Positions 20,210 through 29,988 of a DNA stretch of 64,000 nucleotides are shown here, one piece after another; positions within the stretch are counted from its first letter, which is position 1; every line of letters starts with the position of its first letter. Made by a program: the position numbers and the translations under genes. Location: contig URDR01000001.1 of the NCBI GenBank assembly GCA_900546645.1, positions 1 through 64,000 of the forward strand. The letters are read 5' to 3'. Origin of the DNA: an uncultured Bacteroides sp. GTDB taxonomy: Bacteria > Bacteroidota > Bacteroidia > Bacteroidales > Bacteroidaceae. The notes under the pieces were generated by a model. That model was not told the DNA's origin. It did no database searches and saw nothing but the letters and a program-made list of their open reading frames with translations.

Positions 20210-23200
20210 TTATCCGTTTAGCTTGCCGGCATTGCTCTGTTTTTCCTTATACTGTGAGGGCGTACAGCCCATATATTGCTTAAAGGCTGTACTGAAGTAG
20301 CGGGAGGTAGAGAATCCAGTGTGGTCGGAAATCTCGTTGATTTTCATATTGCTGTGTGTGAGCAGGTAAACTGCCTGTTCTAAGCGCAGCTTGGTAATAT
20401 AGTCGCTTGCTCCCATGCCGGTAACGGTTTTCAGTTTGTTGTAAAGCGAAGCCCGGCTCATACCCAGTTCACTGCACAGGAAGCCGACTCCCATTTCGGG
20501 ATGATTCAGGTTATCGTTAATTACTCTATTCAGTTTTTTGAGAAACTCTTCATCGGCAGTGCTGAAGGTTGCTTCTTCAGGTTGCGGTAAGGGAAGAGTC
20601 CCCATGTATTGTGCCTTCACTCGGTCGCGGTTGGCCAGCAGACTGCGGATAACTGAGCAGAGCGTATCAATTTCAAACGGCTTGCTTAAATAATCGTCTG
20701 CTCCGTTTTTATATCCGAATATTCGGCTTTCTTCATCAATGCGTGCCGTGAGCAGGATGACCGGTATGTGACTGATTTCCAAATCTTGCTTGATATTCCG
20801 GCAAAGCTCATAGCCATTCATTACAGGCATCTGCACATCACTGACCACGATGTCGGGCTTGTGTTCTTTGCAAATATTCAGGGCTTTTTCTCCATTGGCT
20901 GCCACCCATATTCTGCTGAACCGTTCTTTCAGTTCGGCATGAAGATACTCGGTCAGGTCTTGGTTGTCGTCTACTATCAAGATGCTGCGCGGGGCAAGCA
21001 GGCTTTTGTCTGATTCTCGGGCTTGCGGAACGCTTTCTACCTCTTGGGTTGATGCCAGCAATTCATTCAGATATGGCTGAGGTTGCACTTGTACCTCTCC
21101 CGACTCTCTCCGGGTGGGTAACTCTATCCAGAAGGTAGAGCCTGGTTTTTCTCCGTTGTCGTAGGCTCCGATGCGTCCGTCTTGCTGGCCAATCAGAATC
21201 TTGGCATACGACAAGCCAATACCTGTTCCCGGCCGGCTGTTCTTGGCTTGATAGAAGCGGTTGAACAGCGATTCGGTATCTATATCTTTCAGCCCCGGTC
21301 CTTCATCGGCTATGGAAAGGCGTATGTGATTTCCGTCGTCCGACAACCGGCTGTAAACCGTTATCGTTCCTCCGTTGGGGCTGTATTTCAATGCATTGAT
21401 TAACAGATTGCTTAAGGCTGTGGTACATTTTTCTTTATCCATGCAAAGCTGGTTGATGCACGGGTCGGGCTGGAACGCGAAGGTAATTCCTCGGTCTTCT
21501 GCTTCCGGCTTGAAGTCGTTTATCAGTTCTTCTACCCACTGATGCAGGCAGACGGGTTCGAGCCGGATGGAGGTGGATGAAACTTCCATTTTCCGTACGT
21601 TCAAGACCATATTGAGCAGACTTTTCATGCGGTCGGTTTGCTTGCATATCCGCGACACGATGAGGTGGTTGCGGTCTTGCGGGGGAATGTTGATGAGCAA
21701 CTGTTTCAAGGGCGCATGAATGAGGGTGAGGGGAGTGCGCAGCTCATGGTTGATGTTGATGAGCAGGCGTACCTTTTCTTCGTATATCTGTTTCTCTTTC
21801 TCTTTCATGGCCATTTTCAAGCGGTTTTCGCGCTTGCGGAAGAAAGAGAAAATAAAAAAGAGAAGGATGCCGGACACTCCTAAGACCAAAGTCAGGTAAA
21901 ACCAGCCGGTTTTATACCACGGCAGGTGCACGTGGAACTCCAATATAGGGAAATCCTCGGTCCATCCGCCCACTCGGGTGTTACAGGCTGCCAGCACCTG
22001 GTATTTGCCGGCAGGTAAGCCGTTGAAGGTCTGTTCGGGCAGATACGAATAAATCACTTGCCCGTCCATACCCTGAAGGGTGTATCTGTATACGGGTTTG
22101 CGGAACATATCTTTGTTTACGGCAATGAGTTTTACCGTGATGGGCTTGCTCTTTTCTTTGACTGTCAGTACTGGATGTTTGCGGTTTATTTCGTTTACAC
22201 GCTCTCCCCCTACCAATACGTCTGCCAGCTCCAGTTTAGACAGCCGTTCGGGCTCATAGGGCAGCCGGTGGTTGATGCGCAGCAGCCCTTCCACACCTCC
22301 CATGTAAATATCTCCCTGTCGGGAAAGCAGGCGGGGTTTGTTTAAATATTCATTGGGGTGGATGCCGTCGGTTTCTCCGTAAATAATAAATTCGTTCTTT
22401 TTCGGGAGATAAGCCAGAAGTTGTCCTTCTGTTCCAATCCATACCCGGTCTTCGTGGTCACATAACACCGATGATACATAGTTGATGAGCGAGGTGGATA
22501 TGGTTTGACAGGCATGACTGGAAGGGCGGTAGCACGCCAAGCCATAGTTAGTTCCTATCCATACCTGATGATTCTCATCGACCGATACGCTGTTGATAAG
22601 GGTGTCTTTCGATGTCTGGTAGAGCATCTTGATTTGGTTTGACGGACTTTGAAGGGTATAAATGCTTGTCTGGTCATAGAGATACGTGGTGTCGCTGAAA
22701 TTTCCGGGTACGGAAAGCAGCGGACCGTTAATAACTTGGGTGGTATCTTCGCACGTAATGGGTGTGAAGCTTCGGTTTTTCAAGTGATAAAGATAAGGAG
22801 TATCAGACAGTAGCAATATGGTTTCGGGTGTATTCCGATGTACGTTTACCGTCTTTCCTTTCAGACACAGACTCCGGTTGATGCTGTCGTTTACGATAAT
22901 CAGCGGGCGGTAACTTCTGTTTTGCTTGTTGAAGAAGAAAACGCCTTTGCTGAAGAGTGATACAATGAGGTGGTCTTTGTCGGCTCCGGTTATGGAGGCT
23001 ATCTTATCGCCATAGGTGGAGAGGAGGTGAGTGAAATCTTGTGTAACCGGATTCATGCGGTTGATTCCTCCCCCGTCGGTGCCGATGTAGATATCGTCAT
23101 TGCTGTCTTGGTATAGGCTGAGCACGGACTTTTCGCTCAGGGCAAAGTTTGATCCAGGAAGAGCATCTCCATAAATCCGCATTCCGACCTCCTTGATGCG

Positions 23201-24166
23201 GATTAGTCCGTTGCGCACGCTGCCCGCCCACATGTGATTTTGTGAGTCGTTATAAAGGGATGAAATGGAATTGGCAGGCAGAGAGTAAGACTCTCCCGGC
23301 ACATGCTGGAGTACCGTCATCTTCTTGGTTTCAGGGTTCAGGATGTAGATACCGTTTCCGTCGGTGGCAATCCAGATTTCTCCGTTATGCTCTTCAAGAG
23401 CCAACACCACGTTGGTTTTCAGCAGTGAGTTCCGGGTGTTATAGCTGTGCAGCAGTTCGCCTTGCTTGTTATAGCATTTCACTCCGTTATTATAATGTGA
23501 TACCCAGATGTTCCCTTTTGAATCGGTTAGGATGGCAACAGCTTCGTTGCAGTTGAATGGGGTGGGGCGGGTTTCTCCGGTGTGGAGGTTAAACAAGACA
23601 GCGTGGCTCCACCGGTTGGCGCATAGCACGTTTTGCTCATCCCATCGGATGAGTTGGGTGATATTTCTCTGGAAAAGCGGTGATAATTTAAATTGGGGGA
23701 TAATATGCTTGTCTTTATTGTTATATGTGTATTGGAATATCACCCCATGTCCGCCGAATAAAACTCCATTCTCTGTGAGTACGGTAGAGTAGGTTATAGG
23801 TGCCTGTTGGTTCGGGGTAGTGGCTTGAATGAAACGGTCGGTCTGGTAGTCGTAATAGAACAGTCCTTTCCGGGTAGTGGCCCAAATGGTATTTTCCTTG
23901 TCTTCTGCGAGGTTGGTAATGATGGTTCCCTGCAGATATTTTTTCAGTTCATAGCCGTCGAATCGTCCTATTCCAGTTCGTGTACCAATCCATACATATC
24001 CTTTGTCATGACTGACTGTCATACACGATACGTTCAGTGAAAGTCCGTTGTTCAGGTTGTTCAGCTTATTTAAGTCAATTTGCTGGAAAGAATATTGAGT
24101 TGTCCCGTTGGCATAGGCGGTAACAAAAGACAGAAACAGGATGATAAAAGGCAGTAGGTTTTTCAT
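20210..24166 (-). CDS. Hybrid two-component system regulator (HTCS) of the PUL
   Basis: One-protein sensor, kinase and transcription activator. A signal peptide (about 1-20) leads into a periplasmic sensor of two seven-bladed Reg_prop propellers (many WIGT, IWVS and MWAG blade motifs, about 30-640) and a Y_Y_Y domain (about 660-745). One transmembrane helix (about 753-775) is followed by HisKA with the phospho-accepting His807 in NHELRTPL, a HATPase (DEGPGL, GTGIGLSYAKIL), a receiver domain with phospho-Asp1110 (VVSDVQMP) and a C-terminal AraC-type helix-turn-helix (about 1220-1310). All key residues are intact. Such HTCSs bind an oligosaccharide product in the periplasm and activate the neighbouring susC promoter. 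It is convergent with the GH16 gene. Confidence 0.97.
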   Translation of the reverse strand: MKNLLPFIILFLSFVTAYANGTTQYSFQQIDLNKLNNLNNGLSLNVSCMTVSHDKGYVWIGTRTGIGRFDGYELKKYLQGTIITNLAEDKENTIWATTRKGLFYYDYQTDRFIQATTPNQQAPITYSTVLTENGVLFGGHGVIFQYTYNNKDKHIIPQFKLSPLFQRNITQLIRWDEQNVLCANRWSHAVLFNLHTGETRPTPFNCNEAVAILTDSKGNIWVSHYNNGVKCYNKQGELLHSYNTRNSLLKTNVVLALEEHNGEIWIATDGNGIYILNPETKKMTVLQHVPGESYSLPANSISSLYNDSQNHMWAGSVRNGLIRIKEVGMRIYGDALPGSNFALSEKSVLSLYQDSNDDIYIGTDGGGINRMNPVTQDFTHLLSTYGDKIASITGADKDHLIVSLFSKGVFFFNKQNRSYRPLIIVNDSINRSLCLKGKTVNVHRNTPETILLLSDTPYLYHLKNRSFTPITCEDTTQVINGPLLSVPGNFSDTTYLYDQTSIYTLQSPSNQIKMLYQTSKDTLINSVSVDENHQVWIGTNYGLACYRPSSHACQTISTSLINYVSSVLCDHEDRVWIGTEGQLLAYLPKKNEFIIYGETDGIHPNEYLNKPRLLSRQGDIYMGGVEGLLRINHRLPYEPERLSKLELADVLVGGERVNEINRKHPVLTVKEKSKPITVKLIAVNKDMFRKPVYRYTLQGMDGQVIYSYLPEQTFNGLPAGKYQVLAACNTRVGGWTEDFPILEFHVHLPWYKTGWFYLTLVLGVSGILLFFIFSFFRKRENRLKMAMKEKEKQIYEEKVRLLININHELRTPLTLIHAPLKQLLINIPPQDRNHLIVSRICKQTDRMKSLLNMVLNVRKMEVSSTSIRLEPVCLHQWVEELINDFKPEAEDRGITFAFQPDPCINQLCMDKEKCTTALSNLLINALKYSPNGGTITVYSRLSDDGNHIRLSIADEGPGLKDIDTESLFNRFYQAKNSRPGTGIGLSYAKILIGQQDGRIGAYDNGEKPGSTFWIELPTRRESGEVQVQPQPYLNELLASTQEVESVPQARESDKSLLAPRSILIVDDNQDLTEYLHAELKERFSRIWVAANGEKALNICKEHKPDIVVSDVQMPVMNGYELCRNIKQDLEISHIPVILLTARIDEESRIFGYKNGADDYLSKPFEIDTLCSVIRSLLANRDRVKAQYMGTLPLPQPEEATFSTADEEFLKKLNRVINDNLNHPEMGVGFLCSELGMSRASLYNKLKTVTGMGASDYITKLRLEQAVYLLTHSNMKINEISDHTGFSTSRYFSTAFKQYMGCTPSQYKEKQSNAGKLNG

Positions 24167-24248
24167 ACGTTAAATTTATGTTGCAATTTTTGAATTTATT
24201 TTGAAATATGCAAGTCTTTTGTTGTTTAATTGCTGTCAGAAAGGAGGG

Positions 24249-24299
24249 AATAAAAAGAATCCCTATTTTATGTCCATATACGAATAAAACAGGGATTCT
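24249..24299 (-). terminator. Intrinsic terminator after the DUF3108 gene
   Basis: A 15-bp stem (24256-24270 with 24285-24299, one G-U-type position) lies 30 bases past the DUF3108 stop and, read leftward, runs into CTTTTTATT. It separates the operon from the HTCS promoter region. Confidence 0.8.
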
Positions 24300-24329
24300 C
24301 AATAATAAGTAGAAGTAACTTTCTTTCAA

Positions 24330-25145
24330 TCAATTCTCTTCAACTACAGAAGTCAGCGGATATTTATTTCCTTTGATTTCGGTAAGGAAGGCTTTAGCTG
24401 ATCCGAAATTCAGGTACATATCCAGACGGACGGGGAGATGGTTCCGGTCGTCGGTAACATAGAAAGTGATGACTTCTTTTTCTTCGCCCTCGGCATTATA
24501 TTCCACCAGCGAAAATACCAGACAACGATAGGTTACTTTATTTTCGGCTTTATAGTTTTCTTTTCCCCGATAGATGAGCGTCTGTTTCTCAATGGCGCGT
24601 CCGGTAGCCATGGAGAAGCGTATTTTCTGTCCCGGTTCATAATCGGAAGGATCGTAAGAGCGGGCTTGCAGAAGGATACTTAGCATATCGTATACGCAGA
24701 CGGGAGATTCTTCATGCTGCTTGTTGGTGTTGCCGCTAAGTGTGCGCTGCTGGTCGACGATGCATTTTCCGCCGTGGTAGCTGAACTTTACTTCATCGAC
24801 CGTATATCGTTTCCCTTCTTCAGCTCCTTTTCGGAAGTAGAGGGGAACGAGGTCTTCGGTTGTAACACAGGTCAGTGTGTCGCGCATCTTGAAGAAGAAG
24901 TCAATTCGCTTATTCGTGAATGACTGCAAGTCGGTACGTAGGCAAGACTTTCCCTGAAGGGTATCTTTATTGACTGTCATCTTTGCCCATCCAGCATTAA
25001 TCCAAATAAATTTCCAGTTGAACTTCAGTTCATAAGAGAGGGCTTCTCCCGGCTGGATGGCATCATTTACAGCGCCACACTGAGCTTTGATTGTGCTTAT
25101 GCTTCCTATCAGGAGGCAGAGGCAGAGCATTACTTTCTTCATCAT
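24330..25145 (-). CDS. DUF3108 exported protein
   Basis: Exported protein of 271 residues (signal peptide ending near STIKA, about residue 21) matching the DUF3108 pattern: GEALSYELKFNWKFIWINAG at the start of the mature chain, a central RTDLQSFTNKRIDFFF, and a C-terminal LPVRLDMYLNFGSAKAFL. The family is found in the envelope of many Gram-negatives and has no established function; a large beta-sheet fold is expected. Its start codon overlaps the stop of the upstream lipoprotein gene (ATGATGA), so the two are translationally coupled and probably work together. MM at the start leaves a one-codon ambiguity. Confidence 0.85.
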   Translation of the reverse strand: MMKKVMLCLCLLIGSISTIKAQCGAVNDAIQPGEALSYELKFNWKFIWINAGWAKMTVNKDTLQGKSCLRTDLQSFTNKRIDFFFKMRDTLTCVTTEDLVPLYFRKGAEEGKRYTVDEVKFSYHGGKCIVDQQRTLSGNTNKQHEESPVCVYDMLSILLQARSYDPSDYEPGQKIRFSMATGRAIEKQTLIYRGKENYKAENKVTYRCLVFSLVEYNAEGEEKEVITFYVTDDRNHLPVRLDMYLNFGSAKAFLTEIKGNKYPLTSVVEEN

Positions 25146-27070
25146 GGTGTTCTTCCTAATTTACGGGCACGCTCTTTGTTGCGGTCCTTAATGGTTTTTG
25201 CTTCGTCAGGTTTCTGTTTTTTTATTTCGTCGAGTTTCTGTTTGTCAAGCGGAATGTCCTGTACGTTCCAAGTCTCTTCAAACTCAAAGTTGGCTTTCAT
25301 TTCCCATACTTTGGGGAAATAGAATACCTCTTCTGGTTGACGTTTTGCTTCATAATTTCCAGTGTCCCATACTCCATTTTGATTATCATCGTTGAAAAGG
25401 CGGATGTAATATTTGGTATTGGGTTGCAGGAAATAAAAATCGCAAGTATTTTGGCGGCTTACTGGTTGTTGTCGCACTATGGCGTCACTGCTGTTCAGTA
25501 ACTGTACGATGGCATGTGGACCGGCTCCTGTGATATTCAGATAGAGCGTTCCATAGTCTTCTAATGTTTTCACCTTTAAGGTGTTTTCTACCTTGTCGGT
25601 ATAAAGTCCGTACAATCCTTGTATGGCGAGTGAATCAATCTGCATGCGGTATTCTTTTCCAGGCTGCCAGTCGGCCAAGATCTGGTACTGGCGCGGCAGA
25701 ATGCTGTCGGTTTGGAAGATGAAAGGAATATCTTCCCAAAGCGAATCGATTTTGACTGCCATGTGGATGGCTGAAGTATCAATGTGGGCTACGGGTTCTT
25801 CAAATTTCAGGGTTATGTTGCGGTTTAAGTCGAAAGCCGAGGGAGCATCTACATTCATGGAGAGGAACTTGGTTTTCACGCGCAGGGTATCGCCTTTGCG
25901 GGCACGCTTTTTCCGCTCTTTTTCTTCCTTCTTTCGCGCTTCTTCAGCCATGGCAAGACGCCGCTCCTTGTTGATTTTGTTCACCATACGTAAGGTATCG
26001 GTTTTCGGAACCAACTGTCCTAAGGTATCGGTAGCCAAGTAAGTGAGCTGTAATGTCAAGGTATCTCGTTCACATAAGGTTGTGTCTTTAATCCAGTAGA
26101 GGAGTGAGTCTTTGCGTAAATTACTTTCGATAACCAATGCGTCTTTCTCATCGAAGTCGAGTCCTTTCAGGGTGGGAAGTGTATCTGCCTTTGCACTGAA
26201 ATAGAGCGAAAAGCGGTTGAGTTGTGGGCGTTCGCTTTTAATTAGGTATTGCAAAGGGTTTTCTTCTTTAAAGGCACGCAAGATAAGGTTGTCGGGGAGA
26301 AAGCGGGTGTAGTTGATTTTATAAATGGTGTCGTAAGCCAACGTGTCGATTGCATTCCAGATGGTATCTTCGCGTACAGCTCCTTCCATGCTCGGCACTA
26401 CAAGAGAGTCGAGATAAGCAATTGCTTCTGTCTTAGAATCGAACAGGTAATTTTGGTTTCCGTCCATCAAAGCATAAACCCGATATGTACCTGGTGCAAT
26501 TCCTTTTATATTGAAGTGCCCCCGGCTGTCGGTGCGTGAGATACGGTCGAATGGTATTTTGGAAAAAGCTGTATCGTTCAGGTCCTTATGGATACCTACC
26601 TGAATGCCTTTTACCGGTTCCAAGTCGGCGGCATTTAATACAGTTCCCGATATTTCCATCGTGTCAATGCTTTCTCCGGTAGAGAAGGAATAGGCAAAGT
26701 TCCCCAAAGGGTTATCTTCATTATTGTCCACAATGGCATCACCGAAGTCGATGGTATAAGTGGTATTTGCTTTCAGTGAATCAAAAAACTCAACTAAAAC
26801 GCGTTTGCCGCTGACTTTCACTTCGGGGGTTTCGTTTTGTGGAGGAGAAACGATGACCTTCTCGGAAGCTTTATCCAACTTGATAAACTCATCGAATTCG
26901 ATGCTTATTTTCTTGCGCTTGTTGTTGATGGCATTAGGTTCAGGATTAGCACGCACGAATTTGGGAGGAGTCTCGTCATAGGGACCTCCGTCGGGCATTC
27001 CTGTACTTGCGCAAGCATAGAAACCGATGATTACAATCAGGATAGCGATATATTTGGGTATGGGACGCAT
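25142..27070 (-). CDS. Big_5/Ig-like domain lipoprotein conserved in Bacteroidota
   Basis: Outer-membrane lipoprotein (Cys20 in FYACAS). It starts with a Big_5-type Ig-like domain (TPPKFVRANPEPNA, about 33-130), then a carboxypeptidase-regulatory-like domain (ISGTVLNAADLEPVKGIQVG, about 140-225), further beta-rich segments, a charged helix about 385-410 (REEARKKEEKERKKRARKG region) and a lysine-rich tail after about 600. Proteins of this layout are widespread in Bacteroidota but uncharacterised. The 4-base overlap with the DUF3108 gene implies a shared envelope role. The charged helix may form a coiled coil. Confidence 0.82.
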   Translation of the reverse strand: MRPIPKYIAILIVIIGFYACASTGMPDGGPYDETPPKFVRANPEPNAINNKRKKISIEFDEFIKLDKASEKVIVSPPQNETPEVKVSGKRVLVEFFDSLKANTTYTIDFGDAIVDNNEDNPLGNFAYSFSTGESIDTMEISGTVLNAADLEPVKGIQVGIHKDLNDTAFSKIPFDRISRTDSRGHFNIKGIAPGTYRVYALMDGNQNYLFDSKTEAIAYLDSLVVPSMEGAVREDTIWNAIDTLAYDTIYKINYTRFLPDNLILRAFKEENPLQYLIKSERPQLNRFSLYFSAKADTLPTLKGLDFDEKDALVIESNLRKDSLLYWIKDTTLCERDTLTLQLTYLATDTLGQLVPKTDTLRMVNKINKERRLAMAEEARKKEEKERKKRARKGDTLRVKTKFLSMNVDAPSAFDLNRNITLKFEEPVAHIDTSAIHMAVKIDSLWEDIPFIFQTDSILPRQYQILADWQPGKEYRMQIDSLAIQGLYGLYTDKVENTLKVKTLEDYGTLYLNITGAGPHAIVQLLNSSDAIVRQQPVSRQNTCDFYFLQPNTKYYIRLFNDDNQNGVWDTGNYEAKRQPEEVFYFPKVWEMKANFEFEETWNVQDIPLDKQKLDEIKKQKPDEAKTIKDRNKERARKLGRTP

Positions 27071-27192
27071 GTTTTGGCTTTTTAGTTTTTTAGTTCTTAA
27101 GTTTTTGAGTTTTTAGCCGTTCAGGCTCTACACACGAGTATCCGCCTTTTCTTTGGTTAACCCGTATATAGAGCCTAGCCGCCTTATGAAGG

Positions 27193-28695
27193 TTAATTCA
27201 GTGCTAACATTTCTTCAATATGCTCGCGGTTATTACTCAAGCGGGGTACTTTATGTTGTCCGCCCAATTTCCCTTTTTGTTTCAGCCAGTCGTGGAACAG
27301 ATTGGGGCGGGCAACGATGATTTCCAACTCTTGCAGTGTAATGTCTTTATGTCGTTTGGCTTCATAGTCGGAATTGATTTCCTGTAGCGAACGGTCGAGT
27401 ACATGGCGGAAATGTTCTAACGAATCGGGCATGACACTGAATTCAATGAGCCACTGATGACGACATTTGGCATTGGCATCCATGAATACGGGGGCAGCCG
27501 AATATTCCAGCACTTGTGCTCCGGTTTCAGCACAGGCGCGGGCAAGTCCTTTTTCGGCATTGTCTACCATTAGTTCTTCACCGAAAGCGTTGATAAAGTG
27601 TTTGGTTCGTCCGGATATGATGAATTTATACGGATTCTTTTGAGTGAACTTCACCGTATCGCCTAAGATATATCGCCATAGTCCGCATGAAGTGCTGATC
27701 ACGATGGCATAGTTTCGTCCGATTTCGACTCCGCTGAGGGGAACAATCGTAGGATTGGGATTGTCAAATTCTTCAAGCGGGATGAATTCATAGAATACGT
27801 CATAGTCAATCATGAGCATCATGGCAGGGTCGCTCATATCGTTCTGCAGTCCGAAGAAACCTTCACTGGCATTATAAGTCTCCATGTAATGCATTTTGTC
27901 GGTCGGGATAAGCTCCTTGTATTGTTCGCGGTAAGGAGTAAAGCAAACGCCTCCGTGGAAGAAAACTTCCAGGTTAGGCCATACTTCATTGAGTGTTTTT
28001 GCTCCGGTTTTTTCTAAAATGCGTTTGATGACTGCCAGCATCCATGATGGAACTCCTGAAAGGTTAGTCACATTCTGATGGATGGTGGTTTCGGCGATGC
28101 GTTCCACTTTTTCTTCAAACTCGCTGAGCAGGGCGATTTCCTTGCTCGGGGTACGGATAAAGTTGACTAATGGGTTGATATTTTGAATCAGAATGGCCGA
28201 CAAGTCGCCTACTAAACTATCTTTTACGTTGTAGTTCGGGCTGTGACTTCCTCCAAGAATCAGTCCTTTCCCGGAGAAGAAACGGCTCTGCGGATTTTGT
28301 TGCAGGTAGAGGGCTACGGCATCAGTTCCGCCCATATAATGTACATGGTGTAGTCCGTCTTTGCTGACAGGGATAAATTTGCTCTTATCATTGGTCGTAC
28401 CCGATGATTTGGCATACCATACGACTTTTCCCGGCCACAGCACGTTACTTTCACCATGCCGCATACGGTCTACATATCCTTTAATGTCTTCGTAGGTTTG
28501 TACAGGTACACGCTGAAAGTCTTTGTAGGTATTTAAATGCTTATAGTCATATTTGGTTCCCCATTCGGTGGAGGAGGCTGTTTGTATCAGTTTTCGGAAA
28601 ATCCGGTTTTGAATAGCTTCGGCTTCGGATGTATATCTTGTTAATGCTTTCTGCCTTGGCTCGAATATTTTACCTATTAACTTTGTGGTATTCAT
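27193..28695 (-). CDS. GH3-family acyl-acid-amido synthetase-like protein
   Basis: Member of the ANL adenylating superfamily related to plant GH3 (auxin-responsive) enzymes, which adenylate a carboxylic acid and transfer it to an amine. Visible motifs: the ATP loop SSGTTNDKS (residues 97-105), the adenine-binding YNASEGFFG (about 279-287) and the hinge segment with LGDTVKF (about 352-358). 500 residues is normal for bacterial members. There is no signal peptide, so it is cytosolic. The natural acid and amine are unknown in Bacteroidota. It is monocistronic, with its own -7 box at 28724 and a clear gap to the neighbours. Confidence 0.88.
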   Translation of the reverse strand: MNTTKLIGKIFEPRQKALTRYTSEAEAIQNRIFRKLIQTASSTEWGTKYDYKHLNTYKDFQRVPVQTYEDIKGYVDRMRHGESNVLWPGKVVWYAKSSGTTNDKSKFIPVSKDGLHHVHYMGGTDAVALYLQQNPQSRFFSGKGLILGGSHSPNYNVKDSLVGDLSAILIQNINPLVNFIRTPSKEIALLSEFEEKVERIAETTIHQNVTNLSGVPSWMLAVIKRILEKTGAKTLNEVWPNLEVFFHGGVCFTPYREQYKELIPTDKMHYMETYNASEGFFGLQNDMSDPAMMLMIDYDVFYEFIPLEEFDNPNPTIVPLSGVEIGRNYAIVISTSCGLWRYILGDTVKFTQKNPYKFIISGRTKHFINAFGEELMVDNAEKGLARACAETGAQVLEYSAAPVFMDANAKCRHQWLIEFSVMPDSLEHFRHVLDRSLQEINSDYEAKRHKDITLQELEIIVARPNLFHDWLKQKGKLGGQHKVPRLSNNREHIEEMLALN

Positions 28696-28723
28696 TGTTG
28701 TAACATTTCAAATCCTTAAATTA

Positions 28724-28731
28724 CAAAGGTA
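28724..28731 (-). promoter_or_regulatory. Candidate -7 element for the GH3-family gene
   Basis: Read leftward this is TACCTTTG, a match to TAnnTTTG, 29 bases before the ATG. No good TTTG was found at the -33 position. Confidence 0.5.
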
Positions 28732-28872
28732 GAGGTTTTCTACATAAAACCGAATGGCTTTGTATTATTTTTTCTTATAATAAGACATTTATGCAGTTTT
28801 TTCTTACCTTTACGACAGAAAGATATGAAAAGAAAAAGCGCGTAGGTTTAAGAGAGAACTCTTCAGTCTATA

Positions 28873-28920
28873 ACTTGCAAACTCATAAACTTACAAACTC
28901 ATAAACTTACAAACTAAATA
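28873..28920 (+). repeat. Three 16-bp direct repeats before pfkA
   Basis: Units start at 28873, 28889 and 28905 with the pattern ACTTaCAAACTCATAA; the last unit diverges at its end. They end three bases before the pfkA ATG, so they form its immediate 5' leader. The same words recur at several operon borders of this window. Confidence 0.8.
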
Positions 28921-28923
28921 CAT

Positions 28924-29937
28924 ATGAAAATCGGAATATTGACTTCAGGAGGCGACTGCCCGGGCATTAACGCTACGATTCGTGGGGTGTGCAAAACAGC
29001 CATAAACCATTATGGTATGGAGGTATATGGTATTCACAGCGGTTTTCGCGGATTGTTGGATGATGACATTGTTCCTTTGACAGAAAATTCACTGACGGGT
29101 TTGCTGAATATGGGTGGAACCATTTTAGGAACATCGCGCGAAAAACCTTTTAAGAAAAGAGCGGCTTATCCTGTTACACAGGATAAGCCTGCAATGTTAC
29201 TTAAGACGATTCGTGAGCGTGAACTAGACTGCATTGTTTGTATTGGAGGAAATGGTACACAGAAAACAGCTGCCAAGCTGGTGGAGGCAGGGGTAAATGT
29301 GGTTTCTATTCCTAAAACGATTGATAATGATGTGTGGGGAACGGATGTTTCCTTTGGATTTGACTCAGCGGTATCGATTGCTACCGATGCGATTGACCGC
29401 TTGCATTCAACTGCCAGTGCACATCAGCGTGTGATGGTGATTGAGGTGATGGGGCATAAGGCTGGATGGATTGCGCTGTATTCAGGCATGGCTGGTGGCG
29501 GAGATATTATTTTGTTGCCAGAAATTCCTTTCGATATTCACCGGATAGGGGACGCAATCATTAATCGGCTCAAAAAGGGAAAGCCTTATTCCATTGTGGT
29601 AGTGGCAGAGGGGATTCCGACGCGCGACGGGAAAAAGGCGGCACAGTTTATTGCGGAAGAAATTGAGTATGAAACTGGATTTGAAACGCGTGAAACCGTG
29701 TTGGGTTACATTCAGCGAGGGGGAAGTCCTACGGCTTTCGACCGCAATCTGGCCACCCGGATGGGAGGACATGCCACTGAACTGATTGCCCGGGGAGAGT
29801 TTGGACGTATGGTTGCGCTTCAGGGAGATGCTATTGGTTCGGTTCCTCTGATTGAAGTAGCTGGAAAACTAAAGTTAGTTACCGAAAACCATGATTTGAT
29901 AGAACAGGGAAGACGGATGGGAATCTGCTTTGGGTAA
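28924..29937 (+). CDS. pfkA: 6-phosphofructokinase, probably ATP-dependent
   Basis: Phosphorylates fructose 6-phosphate to fructose 1,6-bisphosphate in glycolysis (cytosol). The PFK fold shows GILTSGGDCPGINA (residues 4-17), GGNGT (108-112), PKTIDND (130-136) with the catalytic Asp, and MGHKAGW. Classic bacterial ATP-PFKs have Gly where Lys131 stands, while PPi-using enzymes have Asp in place of Gly111. This protein combines Gly111 with Lys131, a mix also known in ATP-dependent enzymes of other lineages, so ATP is favoured but not certain. 337 residues is normal. It is followed 51 bases later by the tRNA dihydrouridine synthase gene on the same strand. Confidence 0.93.
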   Translation: MKIGILTSGGDCPGINATIRGVCKTAINHYGMEVYGIHSGFRGLLDDDIVPLTENSLTGLLNMGGTILGTSREKPFKKRAAYPVTQDKPAMLLKTIRERELDCIVCIGGNGTQKTAAKLVEAGVNVVSIPKTIDNDVWGTDVSFGFDSAVSIATDAIDRLHSTASAHQRVMVIEVMGHKAGWIALYSGMAGGGDIILLPEIPFDIHRIGDAIINRLKKGKPYSIVVVAEGIPTRDGKKAAQFIAEEIEYETGFETRETVLGYIQRGGSPTAFDRNLATRMGGHATELIARGEFGRMVALQGDAIGSVPLIEVAGKLKLVTENHDLIEQGRRMGICFG

Positions 29938-29988
29938 CTGCTGGGTTCAGTTCTTGTCACCTGAAAATTATAAACTCAAAAACTAAAG

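Noticed and set aside
28873..28920. CRISPR array
   Set aside because: Units are contiguous 16-mers with no spacers and no cas genes nearby.
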